DNA of 64,000 bases from Parabacteroides goldsteinii DSM 19448 = WAL 12034 (GCF_000969835.1 NZ_KQ033912.1:3467920-3531919), one strand, 5' to 3'; counted from the stretch's first letter, positions 40,211 through 48,343 are shown. Made by a program: numbers and translations. Notes: generated by a model from the sequence alone, not told the origin.

Positions 40211-40312
40211 GTCTCCCTGTCCCTGATAACTAAAAAGATTCTATAAAAATGTAATTTGAGGAACAATGCCGTAATCCTGTCTGTTTGGAGGAAAATTAAA
40301 AACAAATAGACT

Positions 40313-41359
40313 ATGAATTACGGCATTAGTGTTCTTTTTAGGGCTATACCTTTGTTGATGGCCCTGTTCTGTTTCGGTTACGGCTGGTTCGTGTATGAAT
40401 ATGGAACCGACCCGAGCCGTTTTGTGGCTGGTCCGGTCGTATTTTCTTTGGGGATGATTTGTATAGCCTTGTTCTCAACGGCGGCAACCATTATCAGGCA
40501 GATCATTAATACTTTCGGAGAGATCAGCCGGTATGCGCTTCCGGCATTGGGATATTTGTCGGCTATCCTGACGGTCGTTGCAGGGATATGGATTATGCGG
40601 TCGCCTGATACGGCATCGTTTGTAGCCGGTCATGTAATCTGCGGAGTGGGACTGATTACCGCTTGTGTAGCCACAACTGCCACCTCTTCCACCCGGTTCA
40701 CCATGATTACCGTCAATTCGAAAAAGACAGGCCATGATATTCCGCCCGAGGCTTTTACCCGTGCCCAGGGACTGACCCTGATTGCTATTGCCGGACTGAT
40801 CGCCTTGACCGCCTGGATATGGGCATTCTGCCTGTTAGCCTATAGCGACGAGGACTCGAAATATTTTGTGGCCGGACATGTGATGATCGGCCTGGCCTGT
40901 ATCTGTACGAGTCTGATTGCCCTGGTTGCGACTATTGCCCGGCAGATCAGGAATATATTTTCTCCTACCGAACGTGAATTCTGGCCTATTATGGTATTGG
41001 TCATGGGAAGTATTTGTGCTGTATGGGGAATTATCCTGATTCTGGCTACCATCAATCCGGCAAACGGTACAACAGGCTATATAATGATCGGACTGGGATT
41101 GGTATGCTATAGCATTTCCAGCAAAGTGATCCTGCTATCCAAAATATGGCGGCACGAATTCAAATTATCAAACCGTATTCCGTTAATACCTATATTTACG
41201 GCATTGACTTGTTTGTTCCTGTCCGCCTTCCTGTTCGAACTGGGTTCCGCACATGCTTACTATTTTGTTCCGGCCAGAGTTTTAGCCGGCTTGGGTGGCA
41301 TCTGCTTTACTTTATTCTCCATTGTCAGCATTCTGGAGAGCGGGACATCTTCGAAATAG
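40313..41359 (+). CDS. DUF2776 (YhiM-like) polytopic membrane protein
   Basis: 348 residues, about ten transmembrane helices, built from five related units. Each unit has a variant of F-V-A-G-x-V followed by a Gly/Ala-rich helix: RFVAGPVV (36), SFVAGHVI (102), YFVAGHVM (184), GTTGYIMIG (252) and YFVPARVL (317). The family includes E. coli YhiM, associated with acid resistance; molecular function is unknown. It follows the LytTR gene by 102 bp and has no 21-bp direct repeat of its own. Confidence 0.82.
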   Translation: MNYGISVLFRAIPLLMALFCFGYGWFVYEYGTDPSRFVAGPVVFSLGMICIALFSTAATIIRQIINTFGEISRYALPALGYLSAILTVVAGIWIMRSPDTASFVAGHVICGVGLITACVATTATSSTRFTMITVNSKKTGHDIPPEAFTRAQGLTLIAIAGLIALTAWIWAFCLLAYSDEDSKYFVAGHVMIGLACICTSLIALVATIARQIRNIFSPTEREFWPIMVLVMGSICAVWGIILILATINPANGTTGYIMIGLGLVCYSISSKVILLSKIWRHEFKLSNRIPLIPIFTALTCLFLSAFLFELGSAHAYYFVPARVLAGLGGICFTLFSIVSILESGTSSK

Positions 41360-41370
41360 AAGGCTCCCGA

Positions 41371-42573
41371 TTACAATTTCAACTTATAAAACAACTCACT
41401 CAGCGTATATGTAACCGTCATCCCGAAAGTGCTCTGTCCGTATACATCATTATTTAGTTGGGTCTTGTCGTAATAAAGGGCTACGTTGATCCGTCCGTTC
41501 GTTACCGGAAGTCCCATTCCGGCACTGAAGCGGTAAGCGTAACCTTTTTGCCCGTTGATCTGCAAGTAAGGAGTCGACAGGTTTACCCCGGCCTTATACG
41601 AACTGCGTTTCCAGAAACTCGAAGACGAATAACCGTTGGGCGAATAATCGAACCCCAGCCGCAACTTATGCGAATCCCTGAATTTTACCCGGCTGTCACC
41701 CGATGAAAGGCTGCTGTACTGGTGGAAATCATAGTCGAGCGCATAAGTACATTTCTTGTAAGTCAGCGAGCCGCCTATGCCGGCAAATTGAGGCAGATAT
41801 TGGGTTGTATTCCTTTTGCTTTCCTCTGTTTCGCTGCTGCTATAAACGATCGCGATCGAATTTTCAATGCTCAGACGCTGTTTATATCCGTAAACGGCCC
41901 CGATTGTAAAAACCGTCTCTTTTCCGATCTGGCGGTGATATTGCAATCCGAAATCAGCATAGAACGCATGCGTGTACATTCTGTTTTCTACGGAAATGCT
42001 GCTCTGGCTTTCCGTAAGTTTAGTGTTTCCGAAGATGTAACTGACGTTGACGCCAGCCGATAGATTCTTGCCCAACATAAATGCATTAGTCAGGTAAACC
42101 TTTGACAGTCCGCCATATCCTTCGAACATACTTGTATAGTATGAACCGGGTGAGCCTTCCAGCGGTTCCGTACTCTGGAAATAATAGCCGACCGATGAAT
42201 AAGGGGTCAATCCCGCTGCCATATACCAGTGCGGCATGATACGTCCTGCCAGCGTGAAAGCCGACATATTTCCGGTGAAAGCATTGCTGTTGCCGTTTTT
42301 CGACTGGTACGACTCGCTTTTCATAAAGGCGGATGTCTCGGCAAACAACCGGAGCGTGTCGAGCCCCGTCAGGCCAGCCGGATTTTCCGTATTGAGCAAC
42401 CAGGTGCCGCGCATACCTGTCGATACACCCCCCATCGCCGAATTGGAACCATACAATCCCGTTACGATCTCGCCGATCCCGAACATCGAGTAAGGCGACG
42501 AGGTCATTATATTTTGTGCGTTGACGGTAACTGTCAGTAAAAGGAATAGAGTCAGATGCTTAATAACTTTCAT
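41371..42573 (-). CDS. Outer-membrane beta-barrel protein
   Basis: 400 residues with a signal peptide (MKVIKHLTLFLLLTVTVNAQ). The mature part has repeated amphipathic strands with aromatic ends, an early MTSSPYSMFGIGEIV motif typical of a Bacteroidetes porin-like family, and a C-terminal strand ending in YKLKL. It overlaps the 3' end of the DUF4270 gene by 14 bp, so the two are translationally coupled. Probably the membrane partner of the DUF4270 lipoprotein; transport role not shown. Confidence 0.78.
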   Translation of the reverse strand: MKVIKHLTLFLLLTVTVNAQNIMTSSPYSMFGIGEIVTGLYGSNSAMGGVSTGMRGTWLLNTENPAGLTGLDTLRLFAETSAFMKSESYQSKNGNSNAFTGNMSAFTLAGRIMPHWYMAAGLTPYSSVGYYFQSTEPLEGSPGSYYTSMFEGYGGLSKVYLTNAFMLGKNLSAGVNVSYIFGNTKLTESQSSISVENRMYTHAFYADFGLQYHRQIGKETVFTIGAVYGYKQRLSIENSIAIVYSSSETEESKRNTTQYLPQFAGIGGSLTYKKCTYALDYDFHQYSSLSSGDSRVKFRDSHKLRLGFDYSPNGYSSSSFWKRSSYKAGVNLSTPYLQINGQKGYAYRFSAGMGLPVTNGRINVALYYDKTQLNNDVYGQSTFGMTVTYTLSELFYKLKL

Positions 42574-43882
42574 ATACTTTGTAGATTAGCTGTAAAACAA
42601 TGGGCGAACGGCCTTGCTGGTCGCTGAAGGTCAGGTTGCGGAATGTCTTTGTATAAGTATCTTCGTTGAATACCAGTTGCAGGTTATGCTTATACATACC
42701 GAAAGCTCCCAGTTCCTGTTGCATAAAACTGGTAATGTCGAAGTAATAATAGGTATTTTCATCATACGTATCATCTTTTACCAATGTTCCGCTTTGCACC
42801 TCTTCACCGAGATAGTCGGTCACGGCATCGGTAACCACGTTGTTCTCGTCGGCGATATAAAGATAAAGGCTGTCAGGCAGGGCATTCTCTGCCGAAAACG
42901 TGCCCGGTTCAGGATAAATTTTTAGCAGTGCGCTTTCAATCGCCACCTGCTCTCCCTGCATAAGGATATTATTGATATAAGGAAATTCCAGGCGGGCATA
43001 CCATCCCAGTCCGCCAAACAAAACACCCCTGTTATCCAGTTGGGAGGAAGGGATTTCCTTCTGCCCGGGAGGAAACGGTTCCAGCGCCGTACCGCTCCGG
43101 TCATGCTCGTAATGATTGAACTGGGTGCTGGTATTGGGCGTAAAGGTCAGTTCCTGTTCGTTTTCCTTTTCATCTATTATATGGTAATGGAGAACGAGCA
43201 CGGCAGAACTGTCGGCCACCAGGAAGGAGAGGAGCGACTGGTTGTCGGCCCCTTCGGGAATAACGACCAGCCCTTTGAAATAATCTTCGAAATAATCGGA
43301 ATTAACCTGTACGTCGCGGCTGTGGAAACGGGTCAGGAAATCCTGTCCCATTTCGTCCGGGAGGCGCACTTCCACTTCTTCCCCGCTGTTTGGCCGCGGG
43401 ATAAAGCTATGGCTTGCCAATGGTTCGGCTTCATAGGTGAACGACGAGGTGTTGTAAAGATAACCGTTGTCTCCCAGCCTGAGTTTCTGGGTCAGCCTGT
43501 GTACGTTGAAGCGTAGGGCCTTCAGCGTGTCGCCGATATAATAACCTCCGTACCTGAAGGTGAGCATAAGCGAATCGAGTACGACGCGCTCGTCTATATC
43601 GGTATTATAGGAAGGACGGTTATAGGATACATAACCGGAGGCGGACATTTTGCCCCATACCGGATGCGTATATTCACCCAGCAGGACGAGCTCCTTGCCG
43701 GAGGTTTCCAGCGAGTCGATCAACATGGCTGCGACTGTCACCGTACTGGTGTCGGTACTGATATTGCGGAATGCCGAAGATACTAATCCGTTACCATACT
43801 TATTACTCTCGTCATAGCAGGATTGGAAGAGGCAACCGGCTGTTGCCAGGCATATCCATAGCAGAAAAAGGCTTCTTTTCAT
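42560..43882 (-). CDS. DUF4270 lipoprotein
   Basis: 440 residues with a lipoprotein signal (MKRSLFLLWICLATAGC, lipobox ending at Cys17; a second Cys at 22). The body is beta-rich, with SSAFRNISTDTSTVTVAAML and GEYTHPVWGKMSASGYVSYN near the start and LRNLTFSDQQGRSPIVLQL-type strands at the end, as in DUF4270 proteins of Bacteroidetes, which are exported cell-envelope proteins of unknown activity. Divergently transcribed from the kelch gene across a 261-bp region with a LytTR-type site. Confidence 0.85.
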   Translation of the reverse strand: MKRSLFLLWICLATAGCLFQSCYDESNKYGNGLVSSAFRNISTDTSTVTVAAMLIDSLETSGKELVLLGEYTHPVWGKMSASGYVSYNRPSYNTDIDERVVLDSLMLTFRYGGYYIGDTLKALRFNVHRLTQKLRLGDNGYLYNTSSFTYEAEPLASHSFIPRPNSGEEVEVRLPDEMGQDFLTRFHSRDVQVNSDYFEDYFKGLVVIPEGADNQSLLSFLVADSSAVLVLHYHIIDEKENEQELTFTPNTSTQFNHYEHDRSGTALEPFPPGQKEIPSSQLDNRGVLFGGLGWYARLEFPYINNILMQGEQVAIESALLKIYPEPGTFSAENALPDSLYLYIADENNVVTDAVTDYLGEEVQSGTLVKDDTYDENTYYYFDITSFMQQELGAFGMYKHNLQLVFNEDTYTKTFRNLTFSDQQGRSPIVLQLIYKVYESY

Positions 43883-44053
43883 ATATATAATACTATTCTA
43901 TTGACCGCACAAAGAACCGGATTCGGTATTTCCTGTGCAAGAATAACCTGCCAATGCCCCGGATTTCTCTGTTAATCGCCTGATTCCGGAGATTAGTCGG
44001 CGCTAAGCCGGAAACAACGTCCGAAAAAGCCTTTTACCTCCCATAAATACCCA

Positions 44054-44084
44054 TTCGTCGGACAGGAACCGCCATTTGTCGATT
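44054..44084 (+). promoter_or_regulatory. LytTR-type direct repeat, site C (kelch gene)
   Basis: ATTCGTCGGA (44054-44063) and ATTTGTCGAT (44075-44084), 21 bp start to start, in the divergent kelch/DUF4270 intergenic region. A -7-like TTCTTTTG follows at 44112-44119, 27 bp from the second repeat, nearly the same offset as at sites A and B. Confidence 0.65.
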
Positions 44085-44143
44085 TAATTTGCCGGTGTTT
44101 CGGATACTTTATTCTTTTGCAACCGTAAACAGTAACACGTTAT

Positions 44144-45148
44144 ATGATGACACGAAAAAGATTATTTCTATTCCTGCTGGCGTTGCTGCCTCTGGTAATG
44201 GTATCCTGTGGGGATGACGATGATGATGATTTGATAGGTAAGTGGTATCGCGTATCCGACTTCGACGGCCTGGCACGCAGTGATGCCTCTTCGTTCTCTA
44301 TCGGAAATAAAGGCTATCTGGTTTGCGGGTATGATGGTAAAAACTGTCTGTCAGACTTGTGGGAGTATGATATGGACCGCGATTCCTGGACACAAAAGGC
44401 TAACTTCCCGGGGACAGCCCGAAACTCAGCGGTGGCCATGACTGTCGATAGTAAAGGTTATTTCGGAACCGGCTATGACAGAGTGAACCGTCTGAATGAT
44501 TTCTGGGAATATGACCCTGCTACCAATACCTGGACACAGAAAGCCGACTTCCCCGGAACGGCGCGTTACGGTGCGGTAGCTTTCGGTGTCAGCGGAAAGG
44601 CCTATATCGGTTGTGGTGACGACGGAAATTATCTGAAAGATTTCTATGCGTTCAATCCTTCTTCCAACAGCTGGCAGCAGATCGTTAGTATCGGGGGGAC
44701 TAAACGCTGGGGTGCCACCAGTTTTGTTTTGGACAACAAGGCATATGTCTGCTGCGGAGTGAACAACGGAGAATATGTGGACGATTTCTGGATGTTTGAC
44801 CCGTCGACGGAATCATGGACGCAATTACGCGACATTGCCGATACATCGGATGATGATTATGACGATGATTATAATATAGCACGTATGAATGGTGTGGCTT
44901 TCGTGATCGACGGAGCTGTCTACCTGACCTGCGGTGAAAGCGGGAGCTTACGTTCTGACACCTGGAAATATTATCCTGCAACTGATTTGTGGGAGAATGT
45001 AGCCAAATTTAAAGGTACGCCCCGTACGGTTGCGGTCGGCTTCTCCAATGGTGAGAGGGGATTTGTGGCAACGGGGAAAAGTAGCACTTACCGTTTTGAT
45101 GACGTTTGGGAACTTCACCCTTATGAATACGATGATGATGACTATTAA
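44144..45148 (+). CDS. Kelch-repeat lipoprotein
   Basis: 334 residues with a lipoprotein signal (lipobox VMVSC near residue 22) and then a run of six Asp. Six kelch-like blades follow, each with a WxYDxxxxxWxxxxxFPGTAR-type spacing, for example DLWEYDMDRDSWTQKANF, NDFWEYDPATNTWTQKADF and DTWKYYPATDLWENVAKF. It ends with another acidic tail (YDDDDY). A six-blade propeller on the cell surface or in the periplasm is inferred. It overlaps the next gene by about 26 bp. Confidence 0.9.
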   Translation: MMTRKRLFLFLLALLPLVMVSCGDDDDDDLIGKWYRVSDFDGLARSDASSFSIGNKGYLVCGYDGKNCLSDLWEYDMDRDSWTQKANFPGTARNSAVAMTVDSKGYFGTGYDRVNRLNDFWEYDPATNTWTQKADFPGTARYGAVAFGVSGKAYIGCGDDGNYLKDFYAFNPSSNSWQQIVSIGGTKRWGATSFVLDNKAYVCCGVNNGEYVDDFWMFDPSTESWTQLRDIADTSDDDYDDDYNIARMNGVAFVIDGAVYLTCGESGSLRSDTWKYYPATDLWENVAKFKGTPRTVAVGFSNGERGFVATGKSSTYRFDDVWELHPYEYDDDDY

Positions 45149-45494
45149 AGGTAGAAAAGTTCTTTGGGGCTTGGTGCTGCTACCGGTACTTATTTCACTT
45201 ATTTATTTCCGTCCCGGGGAAAAGGGGTCTCCGGACGGCCGGCAACCGGAGTTGCAAACGTTTCAATTGGAGGATGGCTGGGGCTATCGGATCGTGATGA
45301 ATGAGAAGGTGTTGATATATCAGCCCACCATTCCTGCAATTGACACGCTAAGGTCTTTCCCGGATGAGGCCAGTGCCCGTAAGATCGGCGCGCTGGTCCT
45401 GGAAAGGCTCAACAACAATGAAAATTTTTCAATAACAATGGATGATATTAAACATTCACTCTCTGATTTAGAAACAAACGATAATTCAACGTGA
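45123..45494 (+). CDS. DUF4907 membrane-anchored protein
   Basis: About 119-123 residues; several ATGs (45123, 45132, 45135, 45138) compete for the start, all inside the 3' end of the kelch gene. A single N-terminal hydrophobic helix (VLWGLVLLPVLISLIYF) precedes the DUF4907 domain: FQLEDGWGYRIVMNEKVLIY, QPTIPAIDTLRSFPDEASAR. DUF4907 proteins typically accompany kelch proteins in Bacteroidetes. Function unknown. Confidence 0.82.
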   Translation: MNTMMMTIKGRKVLWGLVLLPVLISLIYFRPGEKGSPDGRQPELQTFQLEDGWGYRIVMNEKVLIYQPTIPAIDTLRSFPDEASARKIGALVLERLNNNENFSITMDDIKHSLSDLETNDNST

Positions 45495-45573
45495 ACGTCG
45501 GAAGGGGCTGCCAGTGATGGTCGCCCTTTCTCTTTTTAGCAAGATAGGACAAGTAGGTTTTCAGGCCGGAGGT

Positions 45574-45581
45574 TATCTTTG
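45574..45581 (+). promoter_or_regulatory. -7 box of the AraC/GyrI-like regulator gene
   Basis: TATCTTTG, 20 bp before the ATG at 45601. It excludes the longer frame that opens at 45514. Confidence 0.55.
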
Positions 45582-45600
45582 TAGCGAAATACAAAAGAAT

Positions 45601-46458
45601 ATGGAACAACGACCTGCAACAACGGAAGAGTATCAGCGTAAAGTAAATATCCTCGTGGAGTATATCAACAATCATTTGAGCGAAACAATTGATCTGGATA
45701 TACTGGCAGAAATGTCCGGTTTTTCGCCCTGGCATTTCCATCGGATAGTAAAGGCATTCCTTGGTGAAAATATAGGTGCCTTTATCGTCAGGATGCGAGT
45801 CGAGACGGCCGCTCGGTTACTGCGTCACTCTGATATGCCGGTACAGGAAATATCCTGGCGCGTTGGATACGATGTCCCCTCTTCTCTGTCGAAGGTGTTC
45901 AAACAGTTCTATGGTATTTCGCCGAACGGATATCGTAAAAACAAAGATTACATTATCATGAGACCATTAGAAATAAGACACGATTTGAAAATAGAAGCGG
46001 AAGTGAAAGAACTTCCGGCCTGCCAGATCGCTTACCTGCGTCTGTCGGGAGCGTATATGAACCTCGATTATTGCGGAGCCTGGCAAAAGTTATGGGGATT
46101 CGTGAAAGAACAGAACCTCTTCTCGGAGGGCATCGAGCATATCTGTATTTATCATAACGATCCCAAAGTGACCGAGCCGGATAAGTTGCGGACAGACGTT
46201 TGCCTTATCCTCCCCAAACCGGCGGAACCGCGGGGTGAAATAGGAGTAAAACAGTTGCCGGGCGGCAAATATGCTGTTTACCGCTATCAGGGTTCTTATG
46301 AACATCTGAAATCCGTATACGATACGGTCTATTCGCACCTGTTACCGGAAGGCGGCTATAAACCGGCCGACTCCCCGGGGTATGAAAAGTATCTGAACAA
46401 TCCGGCCAATACGGCACCGGAAGAGTTGATGACCGAGATTTATGTCCCGGTCGAATAG
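45601..46458 (+). CDS. AraC-family regulator with GyrI-like effector domain
   Basis: 285 residues. The AraC helix-turn-helix pair comes first (about 15-115): IDLDILAEMSGFSPWHFHRI and MPVQEISWRVGYDVPSSLSK. The C-terminal half is a GyrI/SOUL-like small-molecule-binding domain (AYLRLSGAYMNLDYCGAWQK, GGKYAVYRYQGSYEHLKSVY, ELMTEIYVPV). This Rob/SoxS-like layout senses hydrophobic ligands in known cases. Start chosen because a -7 box lies directly upstream. Confidence 0.92.
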   Translation: MEQRPATTEEYQRKVNILVEYINNHLSETIDLDILAEMSGFSPWHFHRIVKAFLGENIGAFIVRMRVETAARLLRHSDMPVQEISWRVGYDVPSSLSKVFKQFYGISPNGYRKNKDYIIMRPLEIRHDLKIEAEVKELPACQIAYLRLSGAYMNLDYCGAWQKLWGFVKEQNLFSEGIEHICIYHNDPKVTEPDKLRTDVCLILPKPAEPRGEIGVKQLPGGKYAVYRYQGSYEHLKSVYDTVYSHLLPEGGYKPADSPGYEKYLNNPANTAPEELMTEIYVPVE

Positions 46459-46494
46459 ACGGCTTTGCCGGACATCGGCATGGTCGCCTATACG

Positions 46495-46577
46495 ACTAAA
46501 GCAGGAATCATCCCGGATGATTGTAGTAATCATGTGGGATGATTGTGGCAATCATGTAGGATGATTCCTGCCTTAGT
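46495..46577. repeat. 83-bp nested palindrome between two AraC genes
   Basis: Outer arms 46495-46513 and 46559-46577 are inverted at 18 of 19 positions. Between them lie two 22-bp tandem copies (46514-46535, 46536-46557; 19 of 22 identical), each an imperfect palindrome around ATGATT...AATCAT. It is in the intergenic region, after the AraC/GyrI gene and about 100 bp before the next AraC gene. Confidence 0.75.
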
Positions 46578-46683
46578 CCGCGGAAAAAGGGTGGCAGATT
46601 GCCGGAATGATGTCGGTAGCTCTCCGACAGTTTTGTACTTCGATAGTTATATCCCGGCCGGATAAATTTGTATATTTGCCGCC

Positions 46684-47505
46684 ATGGAATCATTTCAGAT
46701 CGTATTACCATCGCCGGCACTTGCTCCTTATATCAGGCATTACTGGTTGCTGGAAACGGATAGCATTGCCCGGAGCACCGAGCGTATTATTCCGTGTGGT
46801 AATATCCAGATGCTTTTCTACCGCGGAAATCCGGTCTCGCTTTCTACCCGGCAGGATACCCGCCGGTTGGATAGCCAGTCCGTCCTGTGCGGGCAGTTCG
46901 TCGGCTTCTCCGATCTGAGCTATACCGGAAATATAAAGATATTGGCTGTCGTTTTCCATACCTATGCCGCCAATGCGTTTTTCCGTATACCGGTCAGCGA
47001 ATTTTGTGACCGGAAGGTTACTGCCGGTGAGGCAGGCGACCGCGACCTGCTGGAACTGGAAGACCGCCTCCTATACGAAGCAGAAGACCGGAATTGTATC
47101 CGTCTGGTCGAGCAATTCCTCCTTCGCCGGTTAAATCCCCTGAAATCGTATAACCTGGAGCGCATGCGTTCTGTGATCTCGACGATCGACCGTGAAAAAG
47201 GGGAGATACGTGTATCCGACCTGGCATCTTCCGTCTTTTTAAGTACCAAGCAGTTTCAGCGTGTGTTTACCGGGCATATAGGGATCAGTCCCAAAGATTT
47301 CCTGCGTATAGTCCGTTTCCAGCATGCTTTGTATATGTTGCAGTCTGTTCCGGGCATGACCTTTTCGCGGCTGGCCTGCGAATGCGGTTTCTACGACCAG
47401 CCTCATCTTATCAGCGAGTTTAAAATATTCTCCGGCTATACGCCGAAGGAATACCTGTCCCTCTGTGCACCCTATTCCGATTATTTTTCTACCGAAAACG
47501 ACTAA
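46684..47505 (+). CDS. AraC-family regulator, DUF6597-type N-terminus
   Basis: 273 residues. The N-terminal domain (SPALAPYIRHYWLLETD, IIPCGNIQMLFYRGNPV, LCGQFVGF) is of the type commonly found in transcriptional regulators annotated DUF6597; the C-terminal AraC HTH pair covers about 165-265 (IRVSDLASSVFLSTKQFQRV, MTFSRLACECGFYDQPHLIS). Two exact -7-like boxes (TAAATTTG 46663, TATATTTG 46671) abut the ATG, so a leaderless or very short-leader transcript is possible. It may regulate the VOC gene downstream. Confidence 0.9.
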   Translation: MESFQIVLPSPALAPYIRHYWLLETDSIARSTERIIPCGNIQMLFYRGNPVSLSTRQDTRRLDSQSVLCGQFVGFSDLSYTGNIKILAVVFHTYAANAFFRIPVSEFCDRKVTAGEAGDRDLLELEDRLLYEAEDRNCIRLVEQFLLRRLNPLKSYNLERMRSVISTIDREKGEIRVSDLASSVFLSTKQFQRVFTGHIGISPKDFLRIVRFQHALYMLQSVPGMTFSRLACECGFYDQPHLISEFKIFSGYTPKEYLSLCAPYSDYFSTEND

Positions 47506-47522
47506 TGTCCTTTTTTTCCAAG

Positions 47523-47550
47523 TTTGCCCCTTCGGCGTGTCCTACCTTTG
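47523..47550 (+). promoter_or_regulatory. Promoter of the VOC gene
   Basis: TACCTTTG (47543-47550) preceded by TTTG (47523-47526, short 16-bp spacer). It supports the ATG at 47595 as the start. Confidence 0.55.
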
Positions 47551-47594
47551 CATTGTCAATTGGCAGAAATAGTTTAACGACAAAAAAAGTGAAC

Positions 47595-47963
47595 ATGAAA
47601 AAGTTAGTTTCTTTCTTCGAGATCCCTACGGCAGATTTTGGCAGAGCCGTGAAGTTTTATGAAACAGTGTTGAACCTGGATTTGAGCGTGATGGAATGCG
47701 AATCCGAAAAGATGGCTTTCTTCCCCGACGAGGACGGCTTGGCTCCGGGTGCTATCTCATGGGCGGCCGACTTCCTTCCGGCAAAGAACGGCGTGCTTGT
47801 CCATCTGAATGTGGACGACATGGATGCAACGCTTGCTCTGATCAAAGCCAACGGTGGCAGCATCGTCCGCGAAAAGACAAAGATCGAATCCGAAGACCGC
47901 GGCTATTTCGCAATGTTTTCCGATAGCGAAGGAAATACGCTGGGATTGTATTCTGATAAGTAA
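47595..47963 (+). CDS. VOC (glyoxalase/bleomycin-resistance fold) family protein
   Basis: 122 residues: VSFFEIPTADFGRAVKFYET at the start, then a second beta-alpha-beta-beta-beta unit (VLVHLNVDDMDATLALIKAN, GYFAMFSDSEGNTLGLYS). This is the single-domain VOC type similar to those annotated as glyoxalase; metal ligands are not certain and the substrate is unknown. Start chosen from the -7 box upstream; the frame open to 47505 has no initiation signal. Confidence 0.88.
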   Translation: MKKLVSFFEIPTADFGRAVKFYETVLNLDLSVMECESEKMAFFPDEDGLAPGAISWAADFLPAKNGVLVHLNVDDMDATLALIKANGGSIVREKTKIESEDRGYFAMFSDSEGNTLGLYSDK

Positions 47964-47972
47964 ACATGCTTG

Positions 47973-48106
47973 AAGGAGGTGCTGTAAAAGCCTGTTTTGT
48001 CATGGCGGACTAGATCCGCCAACTTATACTATGTTGATTACAATGTTTAGTATGCGATCCCGGGTCAAGCCCGGGATGACAGGATAGAGACTTTGGGCAC
48101 CTCCTT
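47973..48106. repeat. REP-doublet (BIME/MITE-like) element
   Basis: Two palindromic units in opposite orientation: GGCGGA-CTAGA-TCCGCC (48004-48020) after GTCAT, and TCCCGGG-TCAAG-CCCGGGA (48058-48076) followed by ATGAC. Between them is a hairpin ATACTA/TAGTAT (48026-48053), and the whole is closed by AAGGAGGTGC (47973-47982) with GCACCTCCTT (48097-48106). The GTCATcccgggcttgaccc-type unit occurs as a dispersed repeat in many bacteria. Confidence 0.7.
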
Positions 48107-48135
48107 GTTATTTCCTGAAAAAACTCCTATATTTG
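48105..48135 (+). promoter_or_regulatory. MATE gene promoter
   Basis: TTG (48105-48107), 20 bp, TATATTTG (48128-48135). Transcription should start near 48142, leaving a leader of about 200 nt. Confidence 0.6.
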
Positions 48136-48158
48136 TTCCCGAATCAAATAATCCGATT

Positions 48159-48342
48159 ATTCAACTTATGAAGTGGCAACTCTGTATATAGCGTCGTTCT
48201 CCCGGACATAAGGCAAAAACTGTTTTGCCTGACTTTCGCTATCCTATTTTATACAGGGTACAATCTATCTATTTTTTAGTATTCATGGTCGCGGTATGTT
48301 CTCTGGCGGGAACGTATGCCGACGCTATATATTAAGTTGAAT
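48159..48342 (+). ncRNA. Structured leader of the MATE gene (candidate cis-regulatory RNA)
   Basis: Four helices can be drawn: P1 ATTCAACTTA (48159-48168) with TAAGTTGAAT (48333-48342), ending 1 nt before the ATG; P2 TATATAGCGTCG (48185-48196) with CGACGCTATATA (48320-48331); P3 AGGCAAAA/TTTTGCCT (48211-48230); P4 GGTATGTTC/GAACGTATGCC (48293-48320, bulged). P1 and P2 are long-range and enclose the rest. No known riboswitch class was recognised. A mobile palindromic element is the alternative. Confidence 0.45.
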
Positions 48343-48343
48343 T

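Noticed and set aside
43040..43516. 158-codon frame antisense to the DUF4270 gene
   Set aside because: Composition is that of a shadow frame, no family features, and the opposite strand encodes a clear lipoprotein.
48159..48342. Known riboswitch class (TPP, cobalamin, guanidine) before the MATE gene
   Set aside because: None of the class-specific conserved loops is visible; left as an unclassified structured leader.
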